DNA of 64,000 nt from Vibrio echinoideorum (GCF_024347455.1 NZ_AP025483.1:2294001-2358000); one strand, 5' to 3'; positions 1-9,507 are shown, numbered from the stretch's first letter. Notes: generated from the letters alone by a model not told the origin. Made by a program: numbers and translations.

Positions 1-354
<354 letters not shown>

Positions 355-360
355 CTACCC

Positions 361-1674
361 TTATTTCGCTTTATTTAACTTTTCAAATCGATTTAATTTT
401 TCAACTCGGATGGTCACAGCACGTTTGTGCGCATCCAAACCTTCGGCTTCCGCCATTGTGACTACCGTTGGCGCTAGGCCTTTCAAACCATCAGCCGTTA
501 ACTCTTGTACCGTCATACGCTTAGAGAAATCAGCCAAACCTAGACTTGAATAGGTTTTGGTATAGCCGTAAGTAGGAAGAACGTGATTTGTACCTGATGC
601 GTAGTCACCTGCAGACTCTGGAGACCAGTCACCAAGGAAGATTGAACCTGCATTGTCTAGTAACGGCAGCAATTCACGTGGATTCTTGGTCTGAACAATC
701 AAGTGCTCTGGACCGTAGAAGTTAGAAATCGCAATAGCTTGAGTGATCGATTCAGCAATGATGATTAGGCTTGAAGCCAATGCTTGCTGAGCGATGTTCG
801 CACGAGACAGTTCTTTCAGTTGCTTCTGAACCGCATCGGTTACTTGGTCGGCAATAACTGGCGATGGTGTTACTAATACAACCTGTGAATCTGGGCCATG
901 TTCAGCTTGGCTCAGTAGATCAGCAGCAATGAAGTCAGCATCCGCAGTTTCGTCTGCAATCACCATCACCTCCGATGGGCCTGCCGGCATATCAATCGCA
1001 GAACCACGGAAGTCGTTACTCACTTGGCGCTTAGCTTCCGTTACATACGCATTACCAGGACCGAAAATTTTATCTACTTTAGAGACACTCTCCGTACCGT
1101 AAGCCATCGCCGCAACGGCTTGACCACCACCTACATTGTAAACCTCATCGATTTTACAAAGATTAGCGACATACAAGATTTCATCCGCGATTGGCGGAGG
1201 TGAACAAAGCACAACCTTGCGGCAACCCGCGATTTGAGCAGGTACACCTAACATAAGAACCGTTGACGGAAGTGGCGCGCTGCCACCCGGAATATAGAGT
1301 CCAACAGTATTAATAGCGCGTGTCACTTGCTCACACACAACGCCTGGCTGTGTTTCAACCTTAATTGGCTGCGGCTTCTGAGCTTCGTGAAACTTAGCAA
1401 TATTGCTATAAGCTTGTTCTAACGCTTGCTTCATTTCTGGTGTTAAACGAGCACATGCCTCTTCAATCTCAGTCGAGCTGACTCGAATGGATTCTGGAGT
1501 CACACGATCGAACTTTTCAGTCAGTTCTTTAAGTGCGGCATCGCCTTCATTTCGTACTTTTGCAATAACATCAGAAACAGTCGCTGTGATGTTTGCACCT
1601 TCAGTAATAGCTGGACGCTCTAGTACCGAGTCTTGCTGTGATTCACTTAAAGATTGCCAAACAACGGTTCTCAT
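361..1674 (-). CDS. hisD: Histidinol dehydrogenase
   Basis: Zinc enzyme that oxidises L-histidinol to L-histidine in two NAD-dependent steps, the last reactions of the pathway. At 437 residues it is normal family length. Visible signatures are the GPGN turn in [17 protein letters not shown], the metal-ligand segment [12 protein letters not shown], and the catalytic Glu-His pair in [10 protein letters not shown] chose the ATG at 1674 (MRTVVWQSL); an in-frame GTG two codons upstream (1680) overlaps the last base of the hisG stop and is a possible alternative. Either way hisG and hisD are translationally close, as expected for one operon. Confidence 0.96.
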   Translation of the reverse strand: MRTVVWQSLSESQQDSVLERPAITEGANITATVSDVIAKVRNEGDAALKELTEKFDRVTPESIRVSSTEIEEACARLTPEMKQALEQAYSNIAKFHEAQKPQPIKVETQPGVVCEQVTRAINTVGLYIPGGSAPLPSTVLMLGVPAQIAGCRKVVLCSPPPIADEILYVANLCKIDEVYNVGGGQAVAAMAYGTESVSKVDKIFGPGNAYVTEAKRQVSNDFRGSAIDMPAGPSEVMVIADETADADFIAADLLSQAEHGPDSQVVLVTPSPVIADQVTDAVQKQLKELSRANIAQQALASSLIIIAESITQAIAISNFYGPEHLIVQTKNPRELLPLLDNAGSIFLGDWSPESAGDYASGTNHVLPTYGYTKTYSSLGLADFSKRMTVQELTADGLKGLAPTVVTMAEAEGLDAHKRAVTIRVEKLNRFEKLNKAK

Positions 1675-1679
1675 CGTCA

Positions 1680-2576
1680 CTACCCCATCATTTTTTCGAT
1701 TGGTAATACTAGAATCGAGCTTGCACCCAACTCTTTCAGCTGTTCCATAGTTTCCCAGAACAAGTTCTCGGTACTTACAAGGTGAACGGCAACTTTGTCT
1801 TTGTCTGTTGATAGTGGAAGAACAGTAGGATCTTCAGCGCCAGGCAATAATGCTTTGATCTGCTCTAGCTGAGATGTTGGCGCGTGAAGCATGATGTACT
1901 TCGACTCTTTCGCTTGTTGAACACCCTGCATGCGAGTCAGTAGTTTTTCAATCAGAGCAGTTTTGTCTGCATCGAACTCACCAACACGCTGAATCAATGT
2001 TGCTTTAGATTGGAAGATAGCCTCTGCTTCTTTTAGGCCATTTGCTTCTAGCGTCGCACCTGTAGAAACTAAATCGGCGATAGCGTCTGCTAGGCCTGCG
2101 CGAGGCGCAACTTCAACCGAACCCGTTAGCATACAAGCGCTGAATTCAACACCCTGCTCGTCCATGTAGGCTTTCAGTAGTTGTGGGTAAGTTGTTGCAA
2201 TACGTTTACCCGCTAGATCTTGTGGGCCGTTGTATTCTTCGTCTTTGTTAATCGCGATAGAAAGACGGCAACCACCGAAGTCTAAACGACGTAGTGTGCG
2301 AAACTCTGATGGCTCTTTTAAAGCAACACGGTCTAGGCGAACTTCTTCTAGTTCATTTTCACCGATGAAACCAAGGTCAACCACACCATCCATGATAAGA
2401 CCTGGGATGTCGTCATCACGAACTAATAACAAGTCGATTGGCATATTTAGTGAATGAACAACTAAACGCTCACCCATGATGTTAAATTTAACACCACATT
2501 TTTTAAGTAGATCTTGGCACTCTTTACTTAAGCGACCTTTCTTTTGAATTGCGATTCTTAGGCGTTGTGTCTGCAT
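1680..2576 (-). CDS. hisG: ATP phosphoribosyltransferase, long form
   Basis: Catalyses the first, feedback-controlled step of histidine synthesis: ATP + PRPP to phosphoribosyl-ATP. The 298-residue length is that of the long HisG form, with a C-terminal ACT-like regulatory domain that binds histidine (known for the family); no HisZ partner is needed. Visible motifs are [11 protein letters not shown] at the N terminus and the PRPP-binding region [20 protein letters not shown] with nearby [12 protein letters not shown]. The ATG at 2576 ([10 protein letters not shown]) fits the family better than an upstream in-frame start at 2594. First gene of the operon, 57 bases downstream of the attenuator hairpin. 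Confidence 0.96.
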   Translation of the reverse strand: MQTQRLRIAIQKKGRLSKECQDLLKKCGVKFNIMGERLVVHSLNMPIDLLLVRDDDIPGLIMDGVVDLGFIGENELEEVRLDRVALKEPSEFRTLRRLDFGGCRLSIAINKDEEYNGPQDLAGKRIATTYPQLLKAYMDEQGVEFSACMLTGSVEVAPRAGLADAIADLVSTGATLEANGLKEAEAIFQSKATLIQRVGEFDADKTALIEKLLTRMQGVQQAKESKYIMLHAPTSQLEQIKALLPGAEDPTVLPLSTDKDKVAVHLVSTENLFWETMEQLKELGASSILVLPIEKMMG

Positions 2577-2632
2577 TGCTGTATCCCTGTGCAAATATTT
2601 GAATTTATTGATTATTTAAAAGTGCTAAAACT

Positions 2633-2669
2633 AAAAAACCCTCGGAAGACTTTGTCATCCCGAGGGTTT
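2633..2669 (-). terminator. his operon attenuator terminator
   Basis: Read on the minus strand, an 8-9 bp stem (AAACCCTCGG with CCGAGGGTTT) is followed at once by a T run and lies between the leader peptide gene and hisG. It is an intrinsic terminator that should form when histidyl-tRNA is plentiful and the ribosome runs through the leader peptide. Confidence 0.88.
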
Positions 2670-2694
2670 AAATCTAAATTCTTTGACTTAACCT

Positions 2695-2716
2695 CCGGGA
2701 GAATTCTTGCTCCCGG
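2695..2716 (-). promoter_or_regulatory. his leader pause/antiterminator hairpin
   Basis: A perfect stem CCGGGAG/CTCCCGG with an 8-base loop sits between the leader peptide stop and the terminator hairpin. Its position fits the pause or antiterminator structure of a classical attenuator. The exact alternative pairings were not computed. Confidence 0.55.
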
Positions 2717-2740
2717 GTATACGTAAATCTCCCCGAAAGA

Positions 2741-2788
2741 CTAGATAGGGTGATGATGGTGATGAATGTTCATTACTAATTTACGCAT
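2741..2788 (-). CDS. hisL: his operon leader peptide
   Basis: A 15-codon reading frame giving MRKLVMNIHHHHHPI, then TAG. The five consecutive His codons are the sensor of ribosome-mediated attenuation: stalling here when charged tRNA-His is scarce lets transcription reach hisG. E. coli hisL has seven His codons in a 16-residue peptide, so this is a slightly shorter run. It ends 71 bases before the terminator hairpin on the transcript. Confidence 0.92.
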   Translation of the reverse strand: MRKLVMNIHHHHHPI

Positions 2789-2825
2789 ACTTATCGGCTC
2801 TTAGGTTGTTTGCTGTCTTGTCTCC

Positions 2826-2854
2826 ACACTAACTAAGCTGGCATCCTTTTTCAA
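2826..2854 (-). promoter_or_regulatory. Possible his operon promoter
   Basis: On the minus strand, TTGAAA (2849-2854) and TAGTGT (2826-2831) are spaced by 17 bases and would start transcription about 30 bases before hisL. The -10 is weak and other hexamers nearby could serve. Confidence 0.3.
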
Positions 2855-2904
2855 CCATTTATTCGAACTTTTTTCACTAAAGTTCAAATTAATTTAACAG
2901 GCAC

Positions 2905-2932
2905 AAAAAAGGGAAGCCGCAGCCTCCCTTTT
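2905..2932 (-). terminator. Terminator of the lysine transporter gene
   Basis: The minus strand reads AAAAGGGAGGCTGCGG then CTTCCCTTTTTT, a GC stem with a T run, about 20 bases past the stop at 2954. Confidence 0.85.
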
Positions 2933-2953
2933 CATTATTCAATCAGATGATGA

Positions 2954-4546
2954 TTAGCTTTTGCACGTCGCCATTTTACAGCGAGAGAAATAAGCTAATG
3001 CAAAACATACAGCAACAAACGTTAGAGACGCCGCGCCGAATGCAATGCCAGTTGATGATGTCATACCTAGAGTGATGAAGCCGATACACGATACGAACGC
3101 CACAGACAACGCGTAAGGAAGCTGAGTCGATACGTGGTCAATATGGTTACAACGAGCACCTGTAGAAGATAGAATCGTTGTGTCTGAGATTGGGGAGCAA
3201 TGGTCGCCAAATACAGAACCCGCTAGAACCGCACTTAACATAGGCAGAATTAGCGCGATGTCAGAGGCTGCAGCCATGTCACCCGCGATAGGAAGCATGA
3301 TACCGAACGTACCCCATGAAGTACCTGTCGAGAATGCCATCAGGCCAGCAAGAAGGAACAAGATAACGGGTAGCCAGTGGTAATCAATGTTGCCTGTCGC
3401 AAGAGATGATAGGTAAGAACCGGTTTTCATGTCGCCGATTACAGAGCCGATCGTCCATGCAAATACAAGAATCAGGATAGCGCCAAACATAGAGCTTGCA
3501 CCGATCCACATCGTTCTTGCGATATCAGCCATAGGCAGCTTCTGTTTGAATACTGTCGCTAATGCAACTAGTAAACCGATAACACCACCGTAAACAAGAG
3601 ATTTACCTACATCTGTATTTTCAAATGCACCAAGAAGGTTAAAAGCTTGACCATCAGCTGTGAGCGCTTGACCACCGGTGTAAAGCATTGCAGCAATGGT
3701 TGCTACGATTAACGATACAATTGGCATCACAAGATCAGAAACTGAACCGTTTTCGCTCTCTTTAATGTCTAGCTCTTCGTTCAGATCGTGAGCTTGCTTT
3801 TGATCATTATCTCCGTCAAAGCCACGGCCTTGAGACGCTTCGATCTCATGCTCACGCATCTTACCAACGTCTAGACCAAACCATGCAACGGCAAATACCA
3901 TTAACAGAGCAAAAACAGCGTAGAAGTTCATTGGGATAAGGCGAACGTAAGCACCCAGCGCAGAATACTCTGTAACGCCGTGAGTAACTAAGATGCCGCC
4001 TATGATAGTAATGATGTAAGCACCCCAGCTAGATGCAGGCATGATCACACACATAGGAGCAGCAGTAGAATCTAGGATATAAGCAAGCTTAGCGCGAGAT
4101 ACGTAGAAACGGTCTGTTACAGGGCGAGAGATAGCACCTACCGCTAAACTGTTGAAGTAATCATCAACAAAGATGAATACGCCTAAGAAGGCAGCAAGTA
4201 GTTTTGAACCACGTTTGCTCTTAACACGAGACTGAGCCCACTCAGCGAATGCGCGAGTACCGCCAGATAGTGTTAATAATGCCGTTGTCATTCCAAGGAT
4301 AATTAGGAAAGCAACGATGCTCATGTTCCAAGTGTTAATACCACCATCTTCGATGAAAACACCAGATGCTTTGGTAAACACGTAGCTAGTTGCGTTCCCG
4401 ACTGAGTAATCAGCAAGTAGAATCGCACCCATGATGATACCGACACCCAAAGAAACCAATACACGGCGGGTAACAATAGCAAGACTTAAGGCCACAAGGG
4501 GCGGAAGTAAAGATAAAGGCGATGTTGCAAAATCTATTAAATTCAT
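2954..4546 (-). CDS. NhaC-family transporter, predicted lysine permease (LysW-like)
   Basis: A 530-residue inner-membrane protein of the NhaC superfamily with about 11-12 hydrophobic segments (for example PPLVALSLAIVTRRVLVSLG near the start). Conserved polar stretches characteristic of the group include DYFNSLAVGAISRPVTDR, STAAPMCVIMPASSWGAY, STGTSWGTFGIMLP and GSVFGDHCSPISDTTILSS. By homology alone it would be called a Na+/H+ antiporter. It is, however, transcribed behind a lysine riboswitch, and comparative work on the lysine regulon proposed NhaC-type proteins of this kind as lysine importers (LysW). I infer lysine uptake; the substrate is untested. The start MNLIDFATSP (4546) is preferred to the codon at 4555. 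A terminator follows, so it is monocistronic. Confidence 0.82.
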   Translation of the reverse strand: MNLIDFATSPLSLLPPLVALSLAIVTRRVLVSLGVGIIMGAILLADYSVGNATSYVFTKASGVFIEDGGINTWNMSIVAFLIILGMTTALLTLSGGTRAFAEWAQSRVKSKRGSKLLAAFLGVFIFVDDYFNSLAVGAISRPVTDRFYVSRAKLAYILDSTAAPMCVIMPASSWGAYIITIIGGILVTHGVTEYSALGAYVRLIPMNFYAVFALLMVFAVAWFGLDVGKMREHEIEASQGRGFDGDNDQKQAHDLNEELDIKESENGSVSDLVMPIVSLIVATIAAMLYTGGQALTADGQAFNLLGAFENTDVGKSLVYGGVIGLLVALATVFKQKLPMADIARTMWIGASSMFGAILILVFAWTIGSVIGDMKTGSYLSSLATGNIDYHWLPVILFLLAGLMAFSTGTSWGTFGIMLPIAGDMAAASDIALILPMLSAVLAGSVFGDHCSPISDTTILSSTGARCNHIDHVSTQLPYALSVAFVSCIGFITLGMTSSTGIAFGAASLTFVAVCFALAYFSRCKMATCKS

Positions 4547-4660
4547 GATCTTCAAAAACCAGTTTTTTATTTGGCTAGAGATCTACTGCAGACAAACTTG
4601 ATACGAATTACCAAGCCCATGTTGAACTAAGCGAAAGGGAAGTGAACACTTCACCCAACC

Positions 4661-4831
4661 CTACAGTAGCGCTCCATAGTTTAAAATTAAGACTATGGCA
4701 GTGTTGTACCTATTGAGTACAACCCCAGCAAATTGCTTAGATATACAATTTACTTCGGCAATTACACCTTTCATTCCCGTTCATTGGCATCACCCCAACG
4801 AAAACTACTCTTTATAATTGCACCTCTACGT
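4661..4831 (-). ncRNA. Lysine riboswitch (L-box)
   Basis: The minus strand carries the complete five-helix junction. In order: GTAGAGGTGC with an AGAGTAG motif; helix P2 (GCAATTA with TAATTGC) enclosing a CGTTGG/CCAATG arm and the GGGAATGAAAGG segment; GCCGAAG (4753-4759); P3 (AAATTG/CAATTT); GCTGGGG (4723-4729); P4 (GTTGTAC/GTACAAC); P5 (CCATAGT/ACTATGG); and the closing strand GGAGCGCTACTG (4664-4675), whose CTAC pairs with the 5' GTAG. These are the invariant blocks of the lysine aptamer. Downstream, GAAGTGTTCACTTC forms a hairpin with GGG/CCC flanks that may belong to the expression platform, about 90-110 bases before the transporter start. Confidence 0.93.
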
Positions 4832-4841
4832 GCGATAACAT

Positions 4842-4870
4842 TATTAACCGTTGAAACCAAAGTTTAACAA
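4842..4870 (-). promoter_or_regulatory. Promoter ahead of the lysine riboswitch
   Basis: On the minus strand, TTGTTA (4865-4870) and TTAATA (4842-4847) are separated by 17 bases, placing the start near 4835, just before the aptamer P1 strand. Confidence 0.55.
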
Positions 4871-5199
4871 CAAATCAACCAAAGCCTCGCATCAGGTAGC
4901 CGCAATTGTACCCATCAAGAGCAACAATGCAACATATCATTCCGACAAAAATAGTTTTTTGTTAATGAAGTAATCAATAGAAGAATAGCCAATAAAAGGC
5001 AATTACTCCACCAGTCACATATCAGTTTTTTAGATAATCTTAATAATTATTATAAATTCACTGAAATTTGCCTTTTGATTTTCAACTATTCATCTCACTT
5101 CTTTATTTAAGTATCTAATAGAAGAAATACTATTTGTTTTATTCCTAGGCTCTGTTTATTATTAGGAGGATTATTTAGTTTACCTTGATGGGAAATATC
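4871..5199 (+). other. AT-rich intergenic region upstream of hns
   Basis: No gene is seen here. From about 4930 the region is very AT-rich, with many A and T tracts such as TAATTATTATAAATT near 5040. That is the kind of curved DNA H-NS itself binds, so autoregulation of hns is plausible (inference). An AGGAGG lies at 5164-5169, but 30 bases before the likely start codon. Confidence 0.5.
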
Positions 5200-5610
5200 A
5201 TGTCTGAATTAACAAAAACTTTATTAAATATCCGTAGCCTTCGTGCATTCTCACGTGAATTAACTCTTGAGCAACTTGAAGAAGCGCTAGACAAGCTGAC
5301 TATTGTTGTACAAGAGCGTCAAGAGTCTGAAGCTGAAGAACGTGCTGCTAAAGCAGAGCAAGAAGCTAAGCTATCTGCTATCGCTGAACAAATTGCAAAA
5401 GACGGAATTGATGTTGCAGATCTTATTGCTGCACTTTCTGGTGAAGCAAAATCTAAAACAACAAAAGCTAAACGCGCTCCTCGCCCAGCTAAATACAAAT
5501 ATGTAGATGCAAACGGCGACGAGAAAACTTGGACAGGTCAAGGTCGTACGCCTTCAGCTATCCAAGAACAACTAGATGCTGGTAAATCTCTAGAAGAGTT
5601 TGCTCTTTAA
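5200..5610 (+). CDS. hns: H-NS family nucleoid protein (VicH-like)
   Basis: Nucleoid-associated protein that coats AT-rich DNA and silences transcription, notably of horizontally acquired genes. The 136 residues show an N-terminal oligomerisation coiled coil (MSELTKTLLNIRSLRAFSRE, then EQLEEALDKL and a charged Glu/Ala helix), a Lys-rich linker near residues 88-100, and the C-terminal DNA-binding domain with the signature TWTGQGRTPSAIQEQL. The start MSELTK at 5200 matches E. coli H-NS (MSEALK). In-frame ATG (5188) and TTG (5185) codons lie upstream, but the added residues MMGNI are not family-like. A strong terminator follows; it appears monocistronic. Confidence 0.95.
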   Translation: MSELTKTLLNIRSLRAFSRELTLEQLEEALDKLTIVVQERQESEAEERAAKAEQEAKLSAIAEQIAKDGIDVADLIAALSGEAKSKTTKAKRAPRPAKYKYVDANGDEKTWTGQGRTPSAIQEQLDAGKSLEEFAL

Positions 5611-5712
5611 GGCATCAAGTTTGCTAAGTGAATAATCAATAACACACTAAGCAATAGAATTAATATTTAAGTCGACCAAAGTATTATTTACGGCTTCAAT
5701 ATATTCAGAAAC

Positions 5713-5740
5713 AAAAAAGGCTCCTTTCGGAGCCTTTTTT
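5713..5740 (+). terminator. Bidirectional terminator between hns and gsk
   Basis: AAAAAAGGCTCC TTTC GGAGCCTTTTTT: a perfect stem with A and T tracts on both sides, serving the convergent hns and gsk genes. Confidence 0.9.
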
Positions 5741-5823
5741 ATATTTTGTTATTCGTTACTGGCTTTGATAAACACAGCAGCGTACTTAATAAACAGAGAA
5801 GTTCATTTGATAAGTACGACGTC

Positions 5824-7128
5824 TTATCTTTCCCAGTAAGCTTCTTCTAGGCTATCTTCTCTTTCAGGAAGTCCACGAGATAAACGTGGAGAGTGTTGAA
5901 CTAACACTTCATAACTTGCGCGGTTTGAATATTTACAAACTTGCGAGAAAGATGAATACGTCAAGAAGGAATGTTGATGCTTACTTGAGTTAGGCACGTT
6001 TTCTTTATGATATTTATTTGCAGCCATATCATGCAATAAAGCAGATAACGCGGCATCACCTGCACCATTGGTATTCTTAATCTTTTCTGGGCCACCCATA
6101 TAAGGTGCAATGTGCGAATAGATTTTCGTTGGGTTATCACATAAGTTTTTATGCGCAGGACGGCTAAACTCGTAACGGTTAAACTCAGCAATAGAACCTG
6201 GTAGCAACGGTAATGAGGTTTCACGCTTCACGGCGTCTTCAGTATAACCAGCCATAAATAGGCCGACCGGGCCTGAAGTACATAGAACTAAGTCTACCCA
6301 CTCTAGCGCTTTGTCTGAAGCAGCAAGTGGATCGCTCTCACCAGTTAACGCTTCGGCTTCATCTTCATTCATTGCTACAACGGTTACGTGTTGCTCAAGG
6401 AAGTCTTTCCAAAACTCAGGATCGTCTTGAATAACGAACTTAGTACCTAGCGTTAATACAACGGGTACATCGTATTTCTTCGCGTATTCGATAGCTTTCA
6501 TTGTTGCTTCAGGCATTGGATCGCCTGGTTTACAACGAACTAAATAAGCTGTTAAAACTAAAGCAGAAGCACTTTTGAAGATTTTTTCAGGAATGCTCTC
6601 TGGTTTTAGTTGGTTCATTTGCCCTTCACTAATAGCGAAAGTACGTTCACCGTCTTCAGTAATTAATGCAAAACAGCGACCAATTGCGCCATCTACCCCT
6701 TGTAAATGGTTCAGATCCATTCTGCTTGATGTATTACATAAATAACGGTAACCATAGCTACCAATCTTAATATCTTGGCTCATTACACCTAGTAGTGTTG
6801 AACGGTCATCGGCCAATACTGAGTAGTTGTGTAATGTGTTGCCGATAGTGCCACCAGCATATTCATTGGTAATTAAGCACTGCTCTTTTAATTCTTGATA
6901 TAAAGACTCTGCAGCTTCATCGCCGATGACTAGCGAATGTCCCTTACTTAAGCCATATTTTTCAATCAGCTCAGAATTCACTTTTGCCTCGATATCCACC
7001 AACGTTTGGTCAATACCTATAATATGAGTGCGTGACATTCTTTTGCTTGTTTGAGCTTGGCTCACTAATGGATCACGAGCGTGAACCGGAAAATAGTGCT
7101 TTGATTTACGTTGTCCAGGGAATTTCAT
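5824..7128 (-). CDS. gsk: Inosine-guanosine kinase
   Basis: Phosphorylates guanosine and inosine to GMP and IMP in purine salvage. It is a 434-residue PfkB/ribokinase-family enzyme, closely matching E. coli Gsk from the first residues (MKFPGQRKSKHYFPVHARDP) to the C terminus (SPRLSRGLPEREDSLEEAYW). The family's nucleotide/anion-hole signature is visible as NTNGAGDAALSALLHD. A perfect PurR-type palindrome lies 79 bases upstream of the start, so it probably belongs to the purine regulon. It is convergent with hns across a shared terminator. Confidence 0.96.
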   Translation of the reverse strand: MKFPGQRKSKHYFPVHARDPLVSQAQTSKRMSRTHIIGIDQTLVDIEAKVNSELIEKYGLSKGHSLVIGDEAAESLYQELKEQCLITNEYAGGTIGNTLHNYSVLADDRSTLLGVMSQDIKIGSYGYRYLCNTSSRMDLNHLQGVDGAIGRCFALITEDGERTFAISEGQMNQLKPESIPEKIFKSASALVLTAYLVRCKPGDPMPEATMKAIEYAKKYDVPVVLTLGTKFVIQDDPEFWKDFLEQHVTVVAMNEDEAEALTGESDPLAASDKALEWVDLVLCTSGPVGLFMAGYTEDAVKRETSLPLLPGSIAEFNRYEFSRPAHKNLCDNPTKIYSHIAPYMGGPEKIKNTNGAGDAALSALLHDMAANKYHKENVPNSSKHQHSFLTYSSFSQVCKYSNRASYEVLVQHSPRLSRGLPEREDSLEEAYWER

Positions 7129-7205
7129 AAGGCTAGTCTAAGTCAAGGGGAAATAGGTGGCGGATTCTACCGCGCAATATTTAACGCGGCAATCTTTCAA
7201 ACTAT

Positions 7206-7219
7206 AGCAAACGTTTGCT
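7206..7219. promoter_or_regulatory. PurR-type operator upstream of gsk
   Basis: AGCAAACGTTTGCT is a perfect 14-base palindrome containing the PurR core GCAAACGTTTGC. It lies 78 bases upstream of the gsk start and 12 bases past the stop of the next gene. Other LacI-family repressors share this core, but the purine gene downstream favours PurR. Confidence 0.75.
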
Positions 7220-7230
7220 GTACTATTTTT

Positions 7231-7500
7231 TTATTCGCCTTCCATAAAGCTTAAATCAGGCAGCATACCCAAATGCTCTGCATAACGCTTTTGGTTGAAC
7301 TCGGCGCCATTTTTCATTACATCAAATACTTCAAGCGCAAGTGCACATGCCATAGCCGCTACAGCGTCTTCACGAGACGTGCCTGTCATTACCAAACGCA
7401 TCAGTGTTTCCTTCACTTTAGCTGGTTGGCCATCTTCAAGTTGATTTTCAATAATTTCGATTAACTCGGCTTCTTGCATAAATTCATTTTGTTCAGACAT
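7231..7500 (-). CDS. Small conserved hypothetical protein
   Basis: An 89-residue acidic, soluble protein with no signal peptide or membrane segment. I do not recognise a named domain. It is largely helical in appearance (EAELIEIIENQLEDGQ, then VKETLMRLVMTGTSREDAVA, then AMACALALEVFDVMKNGAEF). It ends 12 bases from the PurR box ahead of gsk and is transcribed in the same direction, so it may share upstream transcription with gsk. It is divergent from mnmA. Reading-frame quality and position suggest a real gene; function unknown. Confidence 0.7.
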   Translation of the reverse strand: MSEQNEFMQEAELIEIIENQLEDGQPAKVKETLMRLVMTGTSREDAVAAMACALALEVFDVMKNGAEFNQKRYAEHLGMLPDLSFMEGE

Positions 7501-7704
7501 TTTTTCATCTCAGGGCTTGGATTTCGAGCGACTATGCCACATATACTTCTGACATCCTAGTGAGTCACCTCGCTCTCATGCAATTCTCTAACAAAGTCAG
7601 CGCACTATTTGTGCAAATGAAACTGTGATTCCGGTCTCGGATCTGTCACGGCGTTTCTCTTTCTGTTAGAATCTGCGACCAAGTATTAGTAACGGTGTTT
7701 AGAC

Positions 7705-8841
7705 ATGTCAGATATCAGCTCTGGAAACAGCGAAAAGAAAGTAATTGTCGGTATGTCCGGCGGTGTAGATTCGTCAGTATCGGCGTATCTTCTTCAGCAA
7801 CAAGGCTATCAGGTAGAAGGCCTTTTCATGAAAAACTGGGAAGAAGACGATAACGAAGAATACTGTACAGCTGCTGAAGACCTTGCTGACGCTCAAGCGG
7901 TATGTGACAAATTAGGTATCCACCTTCACACTATCAACTTTGCTGCTGAATACTGGGACAACGTTTTTGAATACTTCCTTGAAGAATACAAAGCAGGTCG
8001 TACACCAAACCCAGATATTCTTTGTAACAAAGAAATCAAATTTAAAGCTTTCTTAGAATTTGCTGATGAAGTGCTAGACGCAGACTACATCGCAATGGGT
8101 CACTACGTTCGTCGTACTTTCCCTACTCAAGAAGAGCTAGACGCTGGCGTGAAACCAGAAATGCTACGTGGCCTAGACGGCAATAAAGACCAAAGCTATT
8201 TCCTATACACGCTAAGTTCAGATCAAGTGGCACGCAGCCTATTCCCTGTGGGTGAATTAGAGAAACCTGAAGTGCGCCGTATTGCTGAAGAGCAAGACTT
8301 GATCACTGCGAAGAAAAAAGACTCCACCGGTATCTGCTTTATCGGTGAGCGTAAGTTCACTGAGTTCTTGGGCAAATACCTACCGGCTCAACCAGGTAAT
8401 ATCGAGACGCCAGACGGTCAAGTGATTGGTCAACACCAAGGCTTGATGTACCACACTTTGGGTCAACGTAAAGGTCTTCATATTGGCGGCACTAAAGGTG
8501 GCGGCGGTAACGAAGAACCATGGTTTGTTGGTGAAAAAGATCTTAAGCGTAACGTTCTGATCGCGGTTCAAGGTAAAGATCACCCGCTTCTTAAATCAGA
8601 GGGTTTGTTTGCTTCTCAGCTTCATTGGGTTAATCGCACACCAATTACTGAAGTTATGACATGCACGGTAAAAACACGTTACCGTCAAACCGATATTCCT
8701 TGTACAATCATCCCAATTGACGATGATAACATTAAGGTTATCTTCGATGAGCCACAAATAGCTGTAACGCCAGGCCAGTCGGCTGTGTTCTATCAAGATG
8801 AGGTATGTCTTGGTGGTGGTATCATCGAAAAACGCATCTAA
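7705..8841 (+). CDS. mnmA: tRNA-specific 2-thiouridylase
   Basis: Inserts sulfur at C2 of the wobble uridine (position 34) of tRNA-Lys, -Glu and -Gln, using ATP and sulfur delivered by the IscS/Tus relay. The 378 residues show the ATP-binding PP-loop SGGVDSS (residues 18-24), the catalytic Cys107 in [12 protein letters not shown] and the persulfide Cys211 in [13 protein letters not shown]. The C-terminal domain is complete. It heads the conserved gene order mnmA-hflD-purB shared with E. coli, with hflD starting 48 bases downstream. Confidence 0.97.
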   Translation: MSDISSGNSEKKVIVGMSGGVDSSVSAYLLQQQGYQVEGLFMKNWEEDDNEEYCTAAEDLADAQAVCDKLGIHLHTINFAAEYWDNVFEYFLEEYKAGRTPNPDILCNKEIKFKAFLEFADEVLDADYIAMGHYVRRTFPTQEELDAGVKPEMLRGLDGNKDQSYFLYTLSSDQVARSLFPVGELEKPEVRRIAEEQDLITAKKKDSTGICFIGERKFTEFLGKYLPAQPGNIETPDGQVIGQHQGLMYHTLGQRKGLHIGGTKGGGGNEEPWFVGEKDLKRNVLIAVQGKDHPLLKSEGLFASQLHWVNRTPITEVMTCTVKTRYRQTDIPCTIIPIDDDNIKVIFDEPQIAVTPGQSAVFYQDEVCLGGGIIEKRI

Positions 8842-8889
8842 TCTAATCGAACGAACAACAAACGATAGAAAACAACTAGGAGTTACTAC

Positions 8890-9507
8890 GTGGCTAATAC
8901 ACTTTATGACCGTACTATTGCTTTCGCTGGAATTTGCCAAGCTGTAGCTTTGGTTCAACAAGTAGCGAAAGACGGCCGTTGTGATAAAGATGCCTTCGAA
9001 GCTTCACTCAATGCCATTTTAAATACTAACCCAGCGAACACTGTGGGTGTATTTGGCCGTGAGGCGAACCTAAAGCTAGGCCTTGAATGCTTAGTAAAAG
9101 GTATCGACAGTACTCCAGCTGGTAGCGATATTACTCGCTACATTATCAGCTTGATGGCGCTTGAACGTAAGCTATCTTCTCGCAACGATTCGATGTCTCA
9201 ACTGGGTGATCGCATTCAAACTGCAGAGCGTCAAACTGAGCATTTTGATCTATTTGACGAGCAAATGATCAGCAACCTTGCGAGCATCTACTTAGATGTA
9301 GTGAGCCCTATTGGCCCTCGTATTCAGGTTTCTGGTACGCCAGCAGTACTTCAACAGACATCGAGCCAGCATAAGGTTCGTGCACTTCTTCTATCAGGGA
9401 TTCGAAGCGCTGTATTATGGCGTCAAGTTGGCGGCAAACGCCGCCACCTTATTTTCGGTCGTAAGAAGATGATCGAGCAGGCTCAAATCCTATTAGCTCG
9501 AATGTAA
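8890..9507 (+). CDS. hflD: High frequency lysogenisation protein HflD homolog
   Basis: A 205-residue, mostly helical, peripheral inner-membrane protein. In E. coli, HflD binds phage lambda CII and limits lysogeny; its cellular role is unclear. Family segments seen are [20 protein letters not shown] at the N terminus and [20 protein letters not shown] near the C terminus. The start is GTG, supported by an AGGAG eight bases upstream. It lies between mnmA and purB as in E. coli and is followed by a terminator. Confidence 0.93.
   Translation: MANTLYDRTIAFAGICQAVALVQQVAKDGRCDKDAFEASLNAILNTNPANTVGVFGREANLKLGLECLVKGIDSTPAGSDITRYIISLMALERKLSSRNDSMSQLGDRIQTAERQTEHFDLFDEQMISNLASIYLDVVSPIGPRIQVSGTPAVLQQTSSQHKVRALLLSGIRSAVLWRQVGGKRRHLIFGRKKMIEQAQILLARM

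Noticed and set aside
2954..4546. Plain annotation as Na+/H+ antiporter NhaC
   Set aside because: The lysine riboswitch directly upstream points to lysine transport; the fold family stays NhaC but the function does not follow.
8596..8961. 121-codon open frame on the minus strand across the mnmA-hflD junction
   Set aside because: It is antisense to two well-conserved genes, has no ribosome binding site and no recognisable domain.
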